Part shown: piece after piece, positions 23,957-33,003 of the stretch
Position numbering within the stretch: the first letter of the stretch is position 1
How the letters are laid out: every line of letters starts with the position of its first letter
NCBI GenBank assembly: GCA_963782185.1
Contig: CAWAJB010000020.1
Coordinates: 248,001 to 312,000 of the forward strand
Length of the DNA: 64,000 nt
Direction of reading: 5' to 3'
Source: RYN-230 sp963782185
Lineage (GTDB): Bacteria > Actinomycetota > Actinomycetes > Streptosporangiales > Streptosporangiaceae
Program-made: the position numbers and the translations under genes
Notes under the pieces: model-generated
The model's input: only the letters and a program-made list of their open reading frames with translations
The model's database searches: none
What the model was told of the DNA's origin: nothing

Positions 23957-26776
23957 TCAGTTCAGCCGGCGCAGGAAGGGATCCCTGGGCTCTGCCGGGG
24001 TGATCTGCACCCGCACGTCAACGCAGTAAACCCCGTCCTCCCTGGCGAGGACGGGGTTGAGATCCAGTTCGCTGACCTCAGGGAGATCATCGGCAAGCCT
24101 GGAGACCCGCAGCAGGGCATCAGCGAGCGCCGCGGTGTCCACCGGAGGCCCGCCCCGATCGCCGAACAGCCGCGGCGCGGCGCGCGCCGCGTGGATCATC
24201 TCGTCTGCGTCGGCGTCGGTCAGGGGCGTCAGCCGGGTCACGTGCTCGCCGGGCACGTCGGTCGCCGCCCCGCCGGACCCGAACACGACCAGCGGCCCGA
24301 ACACGGGCTCCTGCACGACGCCGATCAGCACCTCGAAGCCGCCAGTCAGCATCGGCTGGACAAGCACGCTGTGCAGCCTGGATCCGAAGTCGGCTGTCAG
24401 CGCGCGGTAGCCCTCGGCCACTTCCTCCGGGGTGCGCAGATCGAGTGTCACGTCCCCGGCGTTAGCCCGGTGCACCAGTCCCTCGGCCTCCGGCTTGAGC
24501 ACGACGCGGCCGCCGAGCTTTGCGGCGGCCTCGACCGCTTCCTGCTCGCTGGCAGCTGACATGGTGACAGCCAGCGGGATCCCGTAGCAGGACAGCAACT
24601 CGGCTGCCTTCGACCCGGGCAGCCAGCCGCCTGCTGGTGAGGCGGCCAGAAACCTGGTCACCAGGTCACGCGCGTCGGCCGTGCGCAGTCCGCTCAGCTC
24701 AGGGATCTTGCCTCGCTGCCGGCTGCGCCAGGCCCGGTAGCGGGCCGCGTGGCCGAGCGCGCGAGCCGCGCTCTCCGGGTCGGCGTAGGCGGGCACTCCG
24801 GTGACGGCCGCCGCTGCCTCGTCGATGATTGCCGCCGCCTCGCCAGCTGCCGCCGCCTCGCCAGCTGCCGCCGCCTCGCCAGCTGCCGCCGCCGCGCCGG
24901 CGGCTGTGAAACCGGCCGCCGGTTTGGTGTCCGCGCGCCGGCCGGCTGGCGGCTGCGCCACTGGCAGGCGCTTGAGCCGTTGCACGGACTCTGCCCGGTC
25001 GAGCATGGCGACAGCGAGCGGCTTGCTGATGACCGCTTCGGCCGCCGCGGCGCTTAGGTCGGAGATGGCCGTCGGCACCATCACGGCGAGCACTGCGTCG
25101 ACGCCGTCGTCGGCGGCTACTTCCTCCAGGCAAGCACGGAAGGCATCGGCCGTCACTACCGGGCTGGTGTCCACCGGTCCGGTAGTGACGGCACGAGGGG
25201 GCAGCAGCCCGCGCAGCTTGCGCCGGGTGGCCGCGCTGAGCCGCACGACCTGCAGGCCGTGGTCGCCGCACGCGTCGGCGGCCAGCACCCCGGCGCCGCC
25301 GGTGTTGGAGACGATCGCGACCCGGTTACCCGCGGGCAGCGGCTGGCAGGCGAGCAGCGCAGCGGTCTCGATGAGCTCGCCGAGACTCGTGGTGGCAATG
25401 ACGCCCGCCTGCTCGAACAACGCCTCCTGGCTGACCAGCGGCGTCCCGGGCGCCGCGGTGTGCGAGGCCGCCGCGCGCCGGCCCGCCGGGGACCGGCCGC
25501 CGATGACAGTCAGCACGGGCATTCGCTGCCCGACCCGGCGCGCCGTCCCTGCGAACTTGCGCGGGCTGCCGAAGGACTCGACGTAGAGGATCGCTATCTG
25601 GGTCACCTCATCCTGCGCCCACCAGGTCAGCAGGTTATTGGGAGACACGTCGTATTTGTCGCCGACCGAGGCGAAGGAGGACACGCCGATGCCGAGTCTG
25701 GACATCTGCTGGAGCAGCGCGATCCCCACACCGCCGGACTGCACCACGAGGCCGGCGACGCCGGGCAGCGGGTGGTCGGCGTCGAATGTCGCGTCCAGGC
25801 CGATCCAGGGCACGATGATGCCAAAGCAGTTCGGCCCGACCAGCCGCATGCCATACCGGCGGCAGACGGCCAGCAGGTCAGCGCCCGCGGCGCCCAGAGC
25901 GGAAGTTATCACTATGAGTGCCCGGACCCCGTTGCGGCCGCATTGCTCAGCTACTTCGGATAGGGCGGAGGGCGGCACTGCGATCACCGCCAGGTCCACC
26001 TGCCCGGGCAGGTCGTCAACGGATGCGACGCAGGTCACTCCCTCTATGGTCCGGGCATGCGGATTTACCGCATAAACAGGCCCGGTGAAGCCGCCGGTCA
26101 CGATGTTGTGCAGGATGGCCCGGCCGACGGTTCGGCGGTACCGGCTCGTGCCTACCACGACGACCGAGCGCGGCTCCAGCAGCGGGCGCAGGCTCGCCAC
26201 GTCCGCCCGGCTTTCCTTGCTGGCGACGGTCGCCAGGTAGTTGTCCAGCCGGTAATTATCCTCGCCATCGGGTAGCGGGAAGGTCAGCTCCACCACGCCG
26301 TCGAAGATCCGCCGCTTCGCGGGCAGGCCGACATCCCTGAACACCCGGAGCATCGCCGAATTCTCCGCCAGCGTTTCCGCGATGAATGCCCGCAGGCCGC
26401 ACTGCCGCGCCAGCCAGACCAGGTGCTCGAGCAGCAGGCTGGCGATGCCCCGGCCATGCATGTCGTCGGGGACGGCAAGAGCGATCTCCGCCACGCCGGG
26501 TTCCCCGGCAGGCTCGTAGGTGGCCACGCCGACCAGCCGGTCGGCCTGCCAGGCGAGCAGCGCCGCATGGTCGGAGTCCGGCTTGCGGCAGACCCGCTTG
26601 GCTTCCGGCCCGGCCACGTTCGGGCTCATGCTGAAAAACCGCAGGTAAATGTTGTCCGGTGACATGGCCGCGTGCATCGCGCGGACCGCCTCGGCGTCCT
26701 GCGCCCGGGCCGGCCTGATCTCGACCGTGCTGCCGTCGGTCAGCAGCGCGTACATGGCCGCGGCTGGCGTGTTCAC
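23957..26776 (-). CDS. Protein acetyltransferase / acyl-CoA synthetase (NDP-forming) fusion
   Basis: 939 residues from GTG 26776, preceded by GAGGGGG. Order: GNAT domain (residues ~5-165, acetyl-CoA loop HGRGIASLLLEHL), a CoA-binding Rossmann domain (RSVVVVGTSRYRRTVGRAIL), succinyl-CoA-ligase-like domains with the phospho-histidine region SHTAAPGT, then an ATP-grasp domain. GNAT-first order matches the Streptomyces PatA-type lysine acetyltransferases that inactivate acetyl-CoA synthetases. Whether the synthetase half still makes acyl-CoA or only senses metabolites is open. A linker carries an Ala/Gly/Glu repeat. The ackA-pta operon lies upstream on the same strand, which fits a role in acetyl-CoA control. 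A decayed copy sits 6 kb away. Confidence 0.9.
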   Translation of the reverse strand: MNTPAAAMYALLTDGSTVEIRPARAQDAEAVRAMHAAMSPDNIYLRFFSMSPNVAGPEAKRVCRKPDSDHAALLAWQADRLVGVATYEPAGEPGVAEIALAVPDDMHGRGIASLLLEHLVWLARQCGLRAFIAETLAENSAMLRVFRDVGLPAKRRIFDGVVELTFPLPDGEDNYRLDNYLATVASKESRADVASLRPLLEPRSVVVVGTSRYRRTVGRAILHNIVTGGFTGPVYAVNPHARTIEGVTCVASVDDLPGQVDLAVIAVPPSALSEVAEQCGRNGVRALIVITSALGAAGADLLAVCRRYGMRLVGPNCFGIIVPWIGLDATFDADHPLPGVAGLVVQSGGVGIALLQQMSRLGIGVSSFASVGDKYDVSPNNLLTWWAQDEVTQIAILYVESFGSPRKFAGTARRVGQRMPVLTVIGGRSPAGRRAAASHTAAPGTPLVSQEALFEQAGVIATTSLGELIETAALLACQPLPAGNRVAIVSNTGGAGVLAADACGDHGLQVVRLSAATRRKLRGLLPPRAVTTGPVDTSPVVTADAFRACLEEVAADDGVDAVLAVMVPTAISDLSAAAAEAVISKPLAVAMLDRAESVQRLKRLPVAQPPAGRRADTKPAAGFTAAGAAAAAGEAAAAGEAAAAGEAAAIIDEAAAAVTGVPAYADPESAARALGHAARYRAWRSRQRGKIPELSGLRTADARDLVTRFLAASPAGGWLPGSKAAELLSCYGIPLAVTMSAASEQEAVEAAAKLGGRVVLKPEAEGLVHRANAGDVTLDLRTPEEVAEGYRALTADFGSRLHSVLVQPMLTGGFEVLIGVVQEPVFGPLVVFGSGGAATDVPGEHVTRLTPLTDADADEMIHAARAAPRLFGDRGGPPVDTAALADALLRVSRLADDLPEVSELDLNPVLAREDGVYCVDVRVQITPAEPRDPFLRRLN
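24831..24884 (-). repeat. Three perfect 18-bp repeats in the synthetase linker
   Basis: Three identical 18-bp copies encode (AAAGEA)3 in a flexible linker between the synthetase and ATP-grasp parts. The decayed paralogue lacks this repeat, so it expanded after duplication or was lost there. Confidence 0.9.
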
Positions 26777-27117
26777 CGGCCCGCCCCCTCGGCTCGCGGC
26801 ACACCAAGCACCGGGCAATGCGCGTGCCCGCAGCAGTAACGGCTCACGTACCCGTGCACCGGGTGCTTCACCTCGCCGGTCCGCCGATGGCCCTGGGCCC
26901 GACAGCGCCATTGCGCGACCCGGCGGCACCCGCCCGGCGGCGAGTCGGCCTGCTAGCCGCTTCGCAGTTCCTTACGCCCGCTCCGGGACGGCTCATCAGT
27001 CTATTCCTGGGTAACTCGACTACGTCACCAAAGGCTGGAGCGACGTATCCGGAACCGCCCCGACTGCAACCGCGCCCAGGCGACCAGAACTACTGCTACG
27101 ACTTTGACCATACGCTC
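26777..27117. other. Gene-free spacer
   Basis: Upstream region of the GNAT/acyl-CoA synthetase gene. No RNA gene or second coding sequence is recognised. Confidence 0.4.
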
Positions 27118-27291
27118 AGCGAACAACCGGGGCAACGAGCGCCGTGGCATGGAGTGGGTGCCGGAAAGCCGGGATCGCGCCCGCAGCGACCAGTATCGAC
27201 CGCAGGTGGACGAGGGTGCGGCCCGGCGGCAGCGCGTCGAGCGTCTCGTGGGTGACGGCACCGCGGGCTGCAACCGCCTGGAGGGTGCCCC
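27118..27291 (-). pseudogene. Recombinase-like protein, C-terminal remnant
   Basis: The frame reads GTLQAVAARGAVTHETLDAL followed by PPGRTLVHLRSILVAAGAIP, which resembles a conserved segment (THExLDALPPxRxxxHLRxxLVAAGALP) of actinobacterial tyrosine-recombinase-associated proteins. Only about 45 codons are alike and no catalytic part is present. It lies between pta and the acyl-CoA synthetase gene. Confidence 0.45.
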
Positions 27292-27304
27292 TCACGGAAT
27301 GGTG

Positions 27305-29440
27305 CTATCGGGCCTGGGACTGGATCGCGGTAAGCGCCAGCATGTAGACGATGTCGTCCACCAGGGCACCGCGGCTGAGGTCGTTCACGGGCCGGGCCAG
27401 GCCCTGGAGCATCGGGCCGACGCTCACTACTTGTGCGCTGCGCTGGACAGCTTTATATGTCGTGTTGCCAGTGTTGAGGTCCGGGAAAATAAACACGTTG
27501 GCGCGTCCGGCCACGGCGCTGCCAGGCCGCTTGGTCTGCCCTACCGAGAGGATGGCGGCGGCGTCGTACTGCAGCGGGCCGTCCACGGCCAGGTCGGGTT
27601 CAAGCTCGCGCACGATCCGCGTCGCCTCGGCGACCTTTTCGACATCGATGCCCGAGCCAGAGGTGCCGGTGCTGAAACTGATCATGGCCACCCGGGGTTC
27701 GATGCCAAAGGCCCGCGCCGACGCCGCGCTCTGGATGGCAATGTCGGCCAGGTCTTCGGCGCCGGGCTGAGGGTTGATGGCGCAATCGCCGTAGACGACC
27801 ACCTCGTCGGGCAGGCACATGAAAAACACCGACGAGACCAGGCGGCCACCTTGCCTGGTGCCGAGGATCTGCAGCGCCGGGCGAACGGTGGCCGCGGTGG
27901 TGTGGACGGCTCCTGCGACCAGGCCGTCCACCTCGTCCTGCTGCAGCATCATGGTGCCGACCGTGATGGGGTCGGCGAGATAATCGCGCGCTATATCCTC
28001 GGTCCAGCCGCGGTGTTTCCGTAGCCCGGCCAGCGGGGCGACGTAGCGTTCGGCGACAGCCTGGGGGTCGACCACGGTGACGCCGTCGGGCAGGTGCAGC
28101 CCAAGGCCACGGGCCAGCTCTGCCACCTGGTCCGGCGGTCCCAGCAGCACGCTGCGGGCGATCCCTCGCTCGGCGCACGCGACCGCGGCCTGCACGATTC
28201 GGGGCTCGGTGCCTTCGGGCAGGACCAGGCACGCGTCGGCGGCGCAGGCTTGCTCGACCAGGCCGTAGCGGAAAGCGGCGGGGCTGAGCCGGCGGGATCG
28301 GGCCGAACCGGGCAACGACTCGAGCCAGGATGCGTCCAGCGCATCGGCGATGCTGTCTGTGACGGCCTCGATCCGTTCCAGGTCGTCGATCGGCAATCCC
28401 TGGTCGAGATCACGCACGCGGGTCGCGGTCTCGTAGCTGTTGTCGTCGACGAGCAGGATCGGCAGGCCGCTGGCGCGGGTTGCCCGGGTGAGTGCCAGGA
28501 CCCGTGGGTCCGGCTCGGTCCCGACGCTGAGGAGCAGGGCGGCTAGCCGGGTGCCGCTGAGCTCCGCGAGGCAGGCGGCCATGATCACGTCGTGGCGGTC
28601 CCCGGGGACCACGACGAGCCGGCCCTCAGTGAGCACGCGGAGGCCGCCCGGGATGCCCTGGGCGAACACCGCCACCTCTTTGATACGCCGGGATTGGTTG
28701 CCCTCGCTGAGCACCCGCGGGTGCAGCTCGCGGACGAGGTCGCGCACCCGCAGCCAGGTCAGCTCCGGGCGGTGCGGTACCGCGGCAATGAGCCTGAGCT
28801 CTCGCTGGGCGAGCGCCTCGCCCAGCTGCGCTGCCCCAAACGTCTCCTTGTCCGGCACGCCGTTGACCACACAGCCGACCACGCGTGCATGCTCACCCGA
28901 GGAGTATCCGCTGGCCGTGATGGCGAGCCTCTCGGCCAGGGTGTCAGCCGCGCCCGCGTCTGCGTCTGGCCCGGCCTCAGGGCTGAGCTCGCCGCGGTGC
29001 CCGCCGGCCACCGCGTCAGCCGGCAGCCAGCTGACGGCCAGCAGGACGTCGGCGTCCAGCGCTCTGGCCAGCGCCTGGTTGAGCCCGCTGGCGTACAGCT
29101 TGGCCGGGCCAGGGCTGAGCCCCTCAACGACCACGAAATCGTATTGATCACGGACCGGCTGCCAGACAGCTACGGCCTTCTCGAGCACTACGTCCAGTCC
29201 ACCCGAGCCGAGCTGCTGCTCCAGCTGGGCCGTGGAGAGTGGCTCAGGGGGGCGCAGCGCAGATGTGGCCCTGACCAGTGCGGCCGAACGATCGGGGCCA
29301 CCGTCGTCACGCGGCTGAGCGACCGGCTTGACGTAGCCCACGTTCACGCCCCGCCGGTCGAGGGCCCGTACCACGCCGAGGCAGGTCCTGGCCAGGCTAG
29401 CGCCAGCCGCGGTGGGCACGACCAGCAATGTCCGGGCCAT
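27305..29440 (-). CDS. pta: Phosphate acetyltransferase
   Basis: 711 residues from ATG 29440, with GAAAGGA about nine bases upstream (an ATG at 29449 abuts that site and is less likely). It is the long, three-domain form: an N-terminal dethiobiotin-synthetase-like P-loop domain (TLLVVPTAAGASLARTCLGV), a DRTGG domain, and the catalytic PTA_PTB domain (TVGTMMLQQDEVDGLVAGAV, ISFSTGTSGSG, GRANVFIFPDLNTGN). Pta interconverts acetyl-CoA and acetyl phosphate. It follows ackA by 28 bp, so the two form one operon for acetate excretion with ATP gain, or acetate uptake. Confidence 0.96.
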   Translation of the reverse strand: MARTLLVVPTAAGASLARTCLGVVRALDRRGVNVGYVKPVAQPRDDGGPDRSAALVRATSALRPPEPLSTAQLEQQLGSGGLDVVLEKAVAVWQPVRDQYDFVVVEGLSPGPAKLYASGLNQALARALDADVLLAVSWLPADAVAGGHRGELSPEAGPDADAGAADTLAERLAITASGYSSGEHARVVGCVVNGVPDKETFGAAQLGEALAQRELRLIAAVPHRPELTWLRVRDLVRELHPRVLSEGNQSRRIKEVAVFAQGIPGGLRVLTEGRLVVVPGDRHDVIMAACLAELSGTRLAALLLSVGTEPDPRVLALTRATRASGLPILLVDDNSYETATRVRDLDQGLPIDDLERIEAVTDSIADALDASWLESLPGSARSRRLSPAAFRYGLVEQACAADACLVLPEGTEPRIVQAAVACAERGIARSVLLGPPDQVAELARGLGLHLPDGVTVVDPQAVAERYVAPLAGLRKHRGWTEDIARDYLADPITVGTMMLQQDEVDGLVAGAVHTTAATVRPALQILGTRQGGRLVSSVFFMCLPDEVVVYGDCAINPQPGAEDLADIAIQSAASARAFGIEPRVAMISFSTGTSGSGIDVEKVAEATRIVRELEPDLAVDGPLQYDAAAILSVGQTKRPGSAVAGRANVFIFPDLNTGNTTYKAVQRSAQVVSVGPMLQGLARPVNDLSRGALVDDIVYMLALTAIQSQAR

Positions 29441-29468
29441 GAGTGTCATCCTTTCGGGTGGTCGATAG

Positions 29469-30749
29469 CTAGTCGGCTGCCAGCGATGTGGCGGGCGGTG
29501 TCGTCAACGATGTCGAGGGCGCGGTGTCGCGGCCGATGACACGGGCGGTGTCGCGGGCAATCATGAGTTCCTCGTCCGTCGGCACGACGAGCGCCAGGGC
29601 CGGGCCGGCGATGCTGATGCGCCCACCGGTCCGCTGGCCGTGGCCGGCATTGGCCTCGGCGTCCTCAGCAAGGCCGAGGAAGCCCAGCCTGCTGAGCACC
29701 AGGCTTCGGACCACGGCGCTGTTTTCCCCGATGCCGCCGGTGAACACCAGCGCGTCGAGCCGCTGAAGCCCGACTACCAGCCCGGCGATCGCCTTGGACA
29801 GCCGGTGCACGAAAACGTTGAGCGCAAGCTGGGCCCGCTCGTTTCCGTCAGCGGCGGCGTCGGCGACGGTACGCATGTCGTTGCTCATGCCGGATAGCCC
29901 CTGAAGCCCGCTGTCAACATTGAGCGCGCGGGTGAGCTCGTCGACTTCCAAGCCGGTCCGGCCGGCGAGATAGCTGAGAAGACCCGGATCGACATCACCG
30001 GAGCGGGTTCCCATCACCAGCCCATCCAGTGGGGTTAGTCCCATGGTGGTGTCCACCGACACACCGTCGCGCACCGCGGTCGCGCTGCACCCATTGCCGA
30101 GGTGGGCGGTGACCAGCCGGAGCTCGCCGATTGGCCGGCCCAGCATGGTGGCGGCCTGCTCGCTGACGAAGCGGTGACTGATGCCGTGGAAGCCGTAACG
30201 CCGCACCCCGTGGCGCCTGTACCACTGCTCGGGCACCGCGTAGCGAAAAGCGTGGGGCGGCATCGTCTGGTGGAACGCCGTGTCGAACACGGCGACTTGC
30301 GGCAAGTCGGGCAGGAGGTCACCCACAGCCTCGATGCCGGCCAGATTCGCGGGGTTGTGCAGTGGCGCCAGGTGACTAAACGAGCGCACTCCAGCGATAA
30401 CCCTTTCGTCCACCCGGACGGAAGAGGTGAACCGCTCCCCGCCGTGCACCACCCGGTGGCCGGCGCCGAACAGGTCAGAGCCGACGTGGCCGGCCTCGTC
30501 CAGCTGATCCAGCACCCGGGCCACCACCGCCCGGTGGGTACCTCCGGGAAGCCGCTCTTCGACTGCTGCCGCCGGAAACCACTGGATCCGCAGCAACGCC
30601 TCAGACGTGCCAAGCCGCTCGCCGATTCCCTCCATGAGACGCTCACCGCTCTCGGGGAGCACCAGCGCGAACTTCACTGAAGAACTGCCCGAGTTGAGCA
30701 CCAGCACGAGACGTCCAGCAGTGGCGCAGCCTGAAATCGCGCCCGTCAT
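29469..30749 (-). CDS. ackA: Acetate kinase
   Basis: 426 residues from the ATG at 30749; the much longer open frame upstream is an IS remnant. The ASKHA fold signatures are complete: LVLNSGSSSVKFAL, VVHGGERF, VFDTAFHQTMPPHAFRYAVP, RRYGFHGISHRFV, THLGNGCS-like AHLGNGCSATAV, DTTMGLTPLDGLVMGTRSGD and FTGGIGENSAVVR. It converts acetyl phosphate and ADP to acetate and ATP, in concert with the downstream pta. No clear Shine-Dalgarno precedes the start; an inverted repeat lies 22 bases upstream. Confidence 0.97.
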   Translation of the reverse strand: MTGAISGCATAGRLVLVLNSGSSSVKFALVLPESGERLMEGIGERLGTSEALLRIQWFPAAAVEERLPGGTHRAVVARVLDQLDEAGHVGSDLFGAGHRVVHGGERFTSSVRVDERVIAGVRSFSHLAPLHNPANLAGIEAVGDLLPDLPQVAVFDTAFHQTMPPHAFRYAVPEQWYRRHGVRRYGFHGISHRFVSEQAATMLGRPIGELRLVTAHLGNGCSATAVRDGVSVDTTMGLTPLDGLVMGTRSGDVDPGLLSYLAGRTGLEVDELTRALNVDSGLQGLSGMSNDMRTVADAAADGNERAQLALNVFVHRLSKAIAGLVVGLQRLDALVFTGGIGENSAVVRSLVLSRLGFLGLAEDAEANAGHGQRTGGRISIAGPALALVVPTDEELMIARDTARVIGRDTAPSTSLTTPPATSLAAD

Positions 30750-30770
30750 GAGCGCTTGGCGCCGTTGCGC

Positions 30771-30796
30771 GGGAGCAGTTGATTCCCGTTGCTCCC
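30771..30796 (-). promoter_or_regulatory. Inverted repeat upstream of ackA
   Basis: GGGAGCA at 30771-30777 and TGCTCCC at 30790-30796 form a 7-bp inverted repeat with a 12-base centre, 22 bases upstream of the ackA start. It is placed where an operator or a leader hairpin would act. Function is inferred from position only. Confidence 0.35.
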
Positions 30797-30958
30797 CTAG
30801 AGAACCTCTTCGGGGCCGAGACGGAGTCCGCCAATGATGATAGTCAATTCGTCCGAGACCTCGGCTTCCCGGCGGCCGGACTTTTTCGACGCTGAAGTTC
30901 CAGCTCACCTGCCTGGTTAGCCTAATCGCCACGGCGTCGAAGCTCAATGCTTCCCGTC

Positions 30959-31545
30959 CGGCCGCGCGGGCGGGAATGACGCCGGCCGCGATGCGAGGGT
31001 CCCACATCTGGCGCCGGGTGACGACGGCATGCAGCCAGCGCAGCAGGGTGGCCGCGCACGCGGCCCGGGCCTGCCCGTCGCTGAGCCGGTTACCCTCCGG
31101 CCGCCCGGTGAGGTGCGCGTGCCGGGCGTGCAGCACCCGGTTATGGCGCATGCCGCCCCACACTGCGCGCCACGCAGCCGCGCGCAGCCCGGGCCGGCCG
31201 CGGTGGGAGATGCGGGTCTTGCCGGCCCTCCGCATCGGCCAGCCGGGCCAGCAGCGACCGCCAGTCACCCATCAGCAGGTGCACGCGCTCGAGCGCGCCG
31301 CGGCGTTGTGCGAGCACGCCGCCGGTATCGGCCAGCGCCTCCCACAGCCCCTTAACGATCTTGTGATAGATGTTCTTCGCGCCCCAGCGGGGCAGCTCAC
31401 GGCGGACCGCGGCGACGAACTTCTCATACCCCATCGTCCGCAGCCGGGCCGGGTTCCCGTTGCACCGGTCAACAACCACCCCCATCGCGGCCAGCCACGT
31501 CGTGGCCTCCAGCGGCCCGGCGGCCGACCGCCGGGCCGACCGCGG
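30959..31545 (-). pseudogene. IS110-family transposase, internally deleted remnant
   Basis: The first part reads NGNPARLRTMGYEKFVAAVR, ELPRWGAKNIYHKIVKGLWE and RGALERVHLLMGDWRSLLAR. After a frame change near 31240 the C-terminal part follows: GKTRISHRGRPGLRAAAWRA and AACAATLLRWLHAVVTRRQM. About 60 residues in between (the helix-hairpin-helix and following strand) and the whole DEDD catalytic N-terminus are missing. It lies between the di-lipoyl gene and ackA. This is a different lineage from the IS110 transposase at 38.8-44.4 kb. Confidence 0.75.
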
Positions 31546-32157
31546 CTACGGTGCTTGCTGCTGCGGCTGCCCGGGCACTGGTTGCCGGCCTGTGCGCAGG
31601 TCGGCAATGACATGCCCGGCGGAGACGTTGTCGCCTACGGCGACCCGGACGGCGGCAATGGTCCCGGCCATGGGCGCCGGGATGTCCAACGTGGCCTTGT
31701 CAGACTCTAGGGTGATCAGCGGGTCCTTGCCGCTTACCACGTCACCAGTGGCCACATGTACCTCGATCACTGGCACGTCGATGAAATGGCCGATATCGGG
31801 GACTGCGACCTCGATGACCTCGTAAATCCCGCTGGGCGAGCCGTAGCCCGGTGGCTCGGCCGGCGCGGAGACCGCGTCCTCGGTGACGCGCTCCTTTATC
31901 GGCGCGGCGGCTGGGCCGCCGGACCTCGGCGCGGCGTCGAGCCGCAGGATGAGGTCCCCTGCGGATACCCGGTCACCGACCCGGGTGGCGACTTCGCCGG
32001 CTGTTCCCGCGACCGGCGCGGGAACGTCCAGCGTGGCCTTGTCGGACTCCAGCGTGATGAGCGGATCCTCAGCGGCTACGACGTCGCCGGCGGTCACATG
32101 CACCTCGATGACCAGCACGTCAACGAAGTGGCCGATGTTGGGAACTGTGATATCCAC
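31546..32157 (-). CDS. Free-standing di-lipoyl (biotinyl/lipoyl-attachment) protein
   Basis: About 203 residues from GTG 32157, six bases after GGAG; an ATG at 32169 has no ribosome site. The protein is two lipoyl domains joined by an Ala/Pro linker. Each has the modification motif ITLESDKATLD with the target lysine, and a VPxIGHFxDVxVIEVHV opening strand. The layout equals the N-terminal half of a dihydrolipoamide acyltransferase (E2) or a lipoyl-bearing E3, but no subunit-binding or catalytic domain follows. Either it is a lipoyl carrier in its own right or an E2 cut short by the IS110 remnant that abuts its stop codon. Confidence 0.85.
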   Translation of the reverse strand: MDITVPNIGHFVDVLVIEVHVTAGDVVAAEDPLITLESDKATLDVPAPVAGTAGEVATRVGDRVSAGDLILRLDAAPRSGGPAAAPIKERVTEDAVSAPAEPPGYGSPSGIYEVIEVAVPDIGHFIDVPVIEVHVATGDVVSGKDPLITLESDKATLDIPAPMAGTIAAVRVAVGDNVSAGHVIADLRTGRQPVPGQPQQQAP

Positions 32158-32169
32158 GTCAGGCTCCAT

Positions 32170-32559
32170 GGAAGAAGAAGAGGCGCCGGGAATGGGCTGG
32201 CGGTAGTCAGGGCACGAGTCCGGCGCATTGAGGTTTTCTCACCAAGGTCGATCCGATCACCCAGGACATGACAGAGACGGCCAGGCACACGCAGACTACT
32301 CACTCTCATGCATGTTATGTAGGTGATCTTCCTTGTCATCTCGCCACCTGCCGGGTTGGCCCGTCCGTGACGATGGGAGCCCTCACTGTGTGTTGCCAGC
32401 CTGTGCGTGGTCCGTTCGCGTGATCGTTTGGCGGCCTGGTGGTCCTGTGCGTGCCGAGAATCCCGTCCACGGCTGTGACCAGCAGAGTTACTCTCCCAGC
32501 ATCCGGCCGTGATGATCACTGGTCATGTTCCTGCGGCGCCACGGGCTGTGGCTGCTGGT
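32170..32559. other. Gene-free spacer
   Basis: Nothing coding is recognised. It separates the di-lipoyl gene from the next transposase remnant and may include old insertion-sequence ends. Confidence 0.4.
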
Positions 32560-32850
32560 CACCCCGTGGTCACCCCCGCACCAGATCGCCGCGCGGCCGG
32601 CCGGTGTTGTACTCGCTGACCCACTCATCGAGCGTCGCCTGCAGCTCCGGCATGGTCGCGAACCGCTGGTCCGCGCACCGCTGGTCCGCGCTGGTGAAGA
32701 ACTCTGCCCGCATCGTCTTGTGCCGGCGCTCCACTTCCCCCGTGGTGGTCGGCGAGTACGGTGCCCTCAGCAAGTGCGTGATCCGTTATCCGCGCAGATC
32801 CGGTCGAAAATGAGCCGAGCCTCGGCCGAAACGCCCGGTAAATACCTTCC
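32560..32850 (-). pseudogene. IS481-like transposase fragment
   Basis: LRAPYSPTTTGEVERRHKTM, RFATMPELQATLDEWVSEYN and TGRPRGD are from the end of an integrase-core (DDE) domain, including the catalytic Glu in EVERRHK. The upstream piece FDRICADN lies in a second frame. The rest of the gene is missing. Confidence 0.7.
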
Positions 32851-33003
32851 CGTCGAATATCGGTCACTCGGTAGGACTTTCGCCTCTGTTCAGGGCCCGG
32901 TGCGCGGCGTTGAGTCAGTTACAGGTACTTGCGCCGACAGCCCGGTCCCGTACCGGCGGCTTGCATTGCCGGTCGTCACTATTTTCCCCAAGGGAGCGAC
33001 GAC

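Noticed and set aside
27104..28024. 306-codon plus-strand frame
   Set aside because: It is antisense to pta and shows no recognisable domain.
29469..31268. A 599-codon acetate kinase with a long N-terminal extension
   Set aside because: The upstream part is an IS110 transposase remnant in the same frame by chance; normal acetate kinase begins at 30749.
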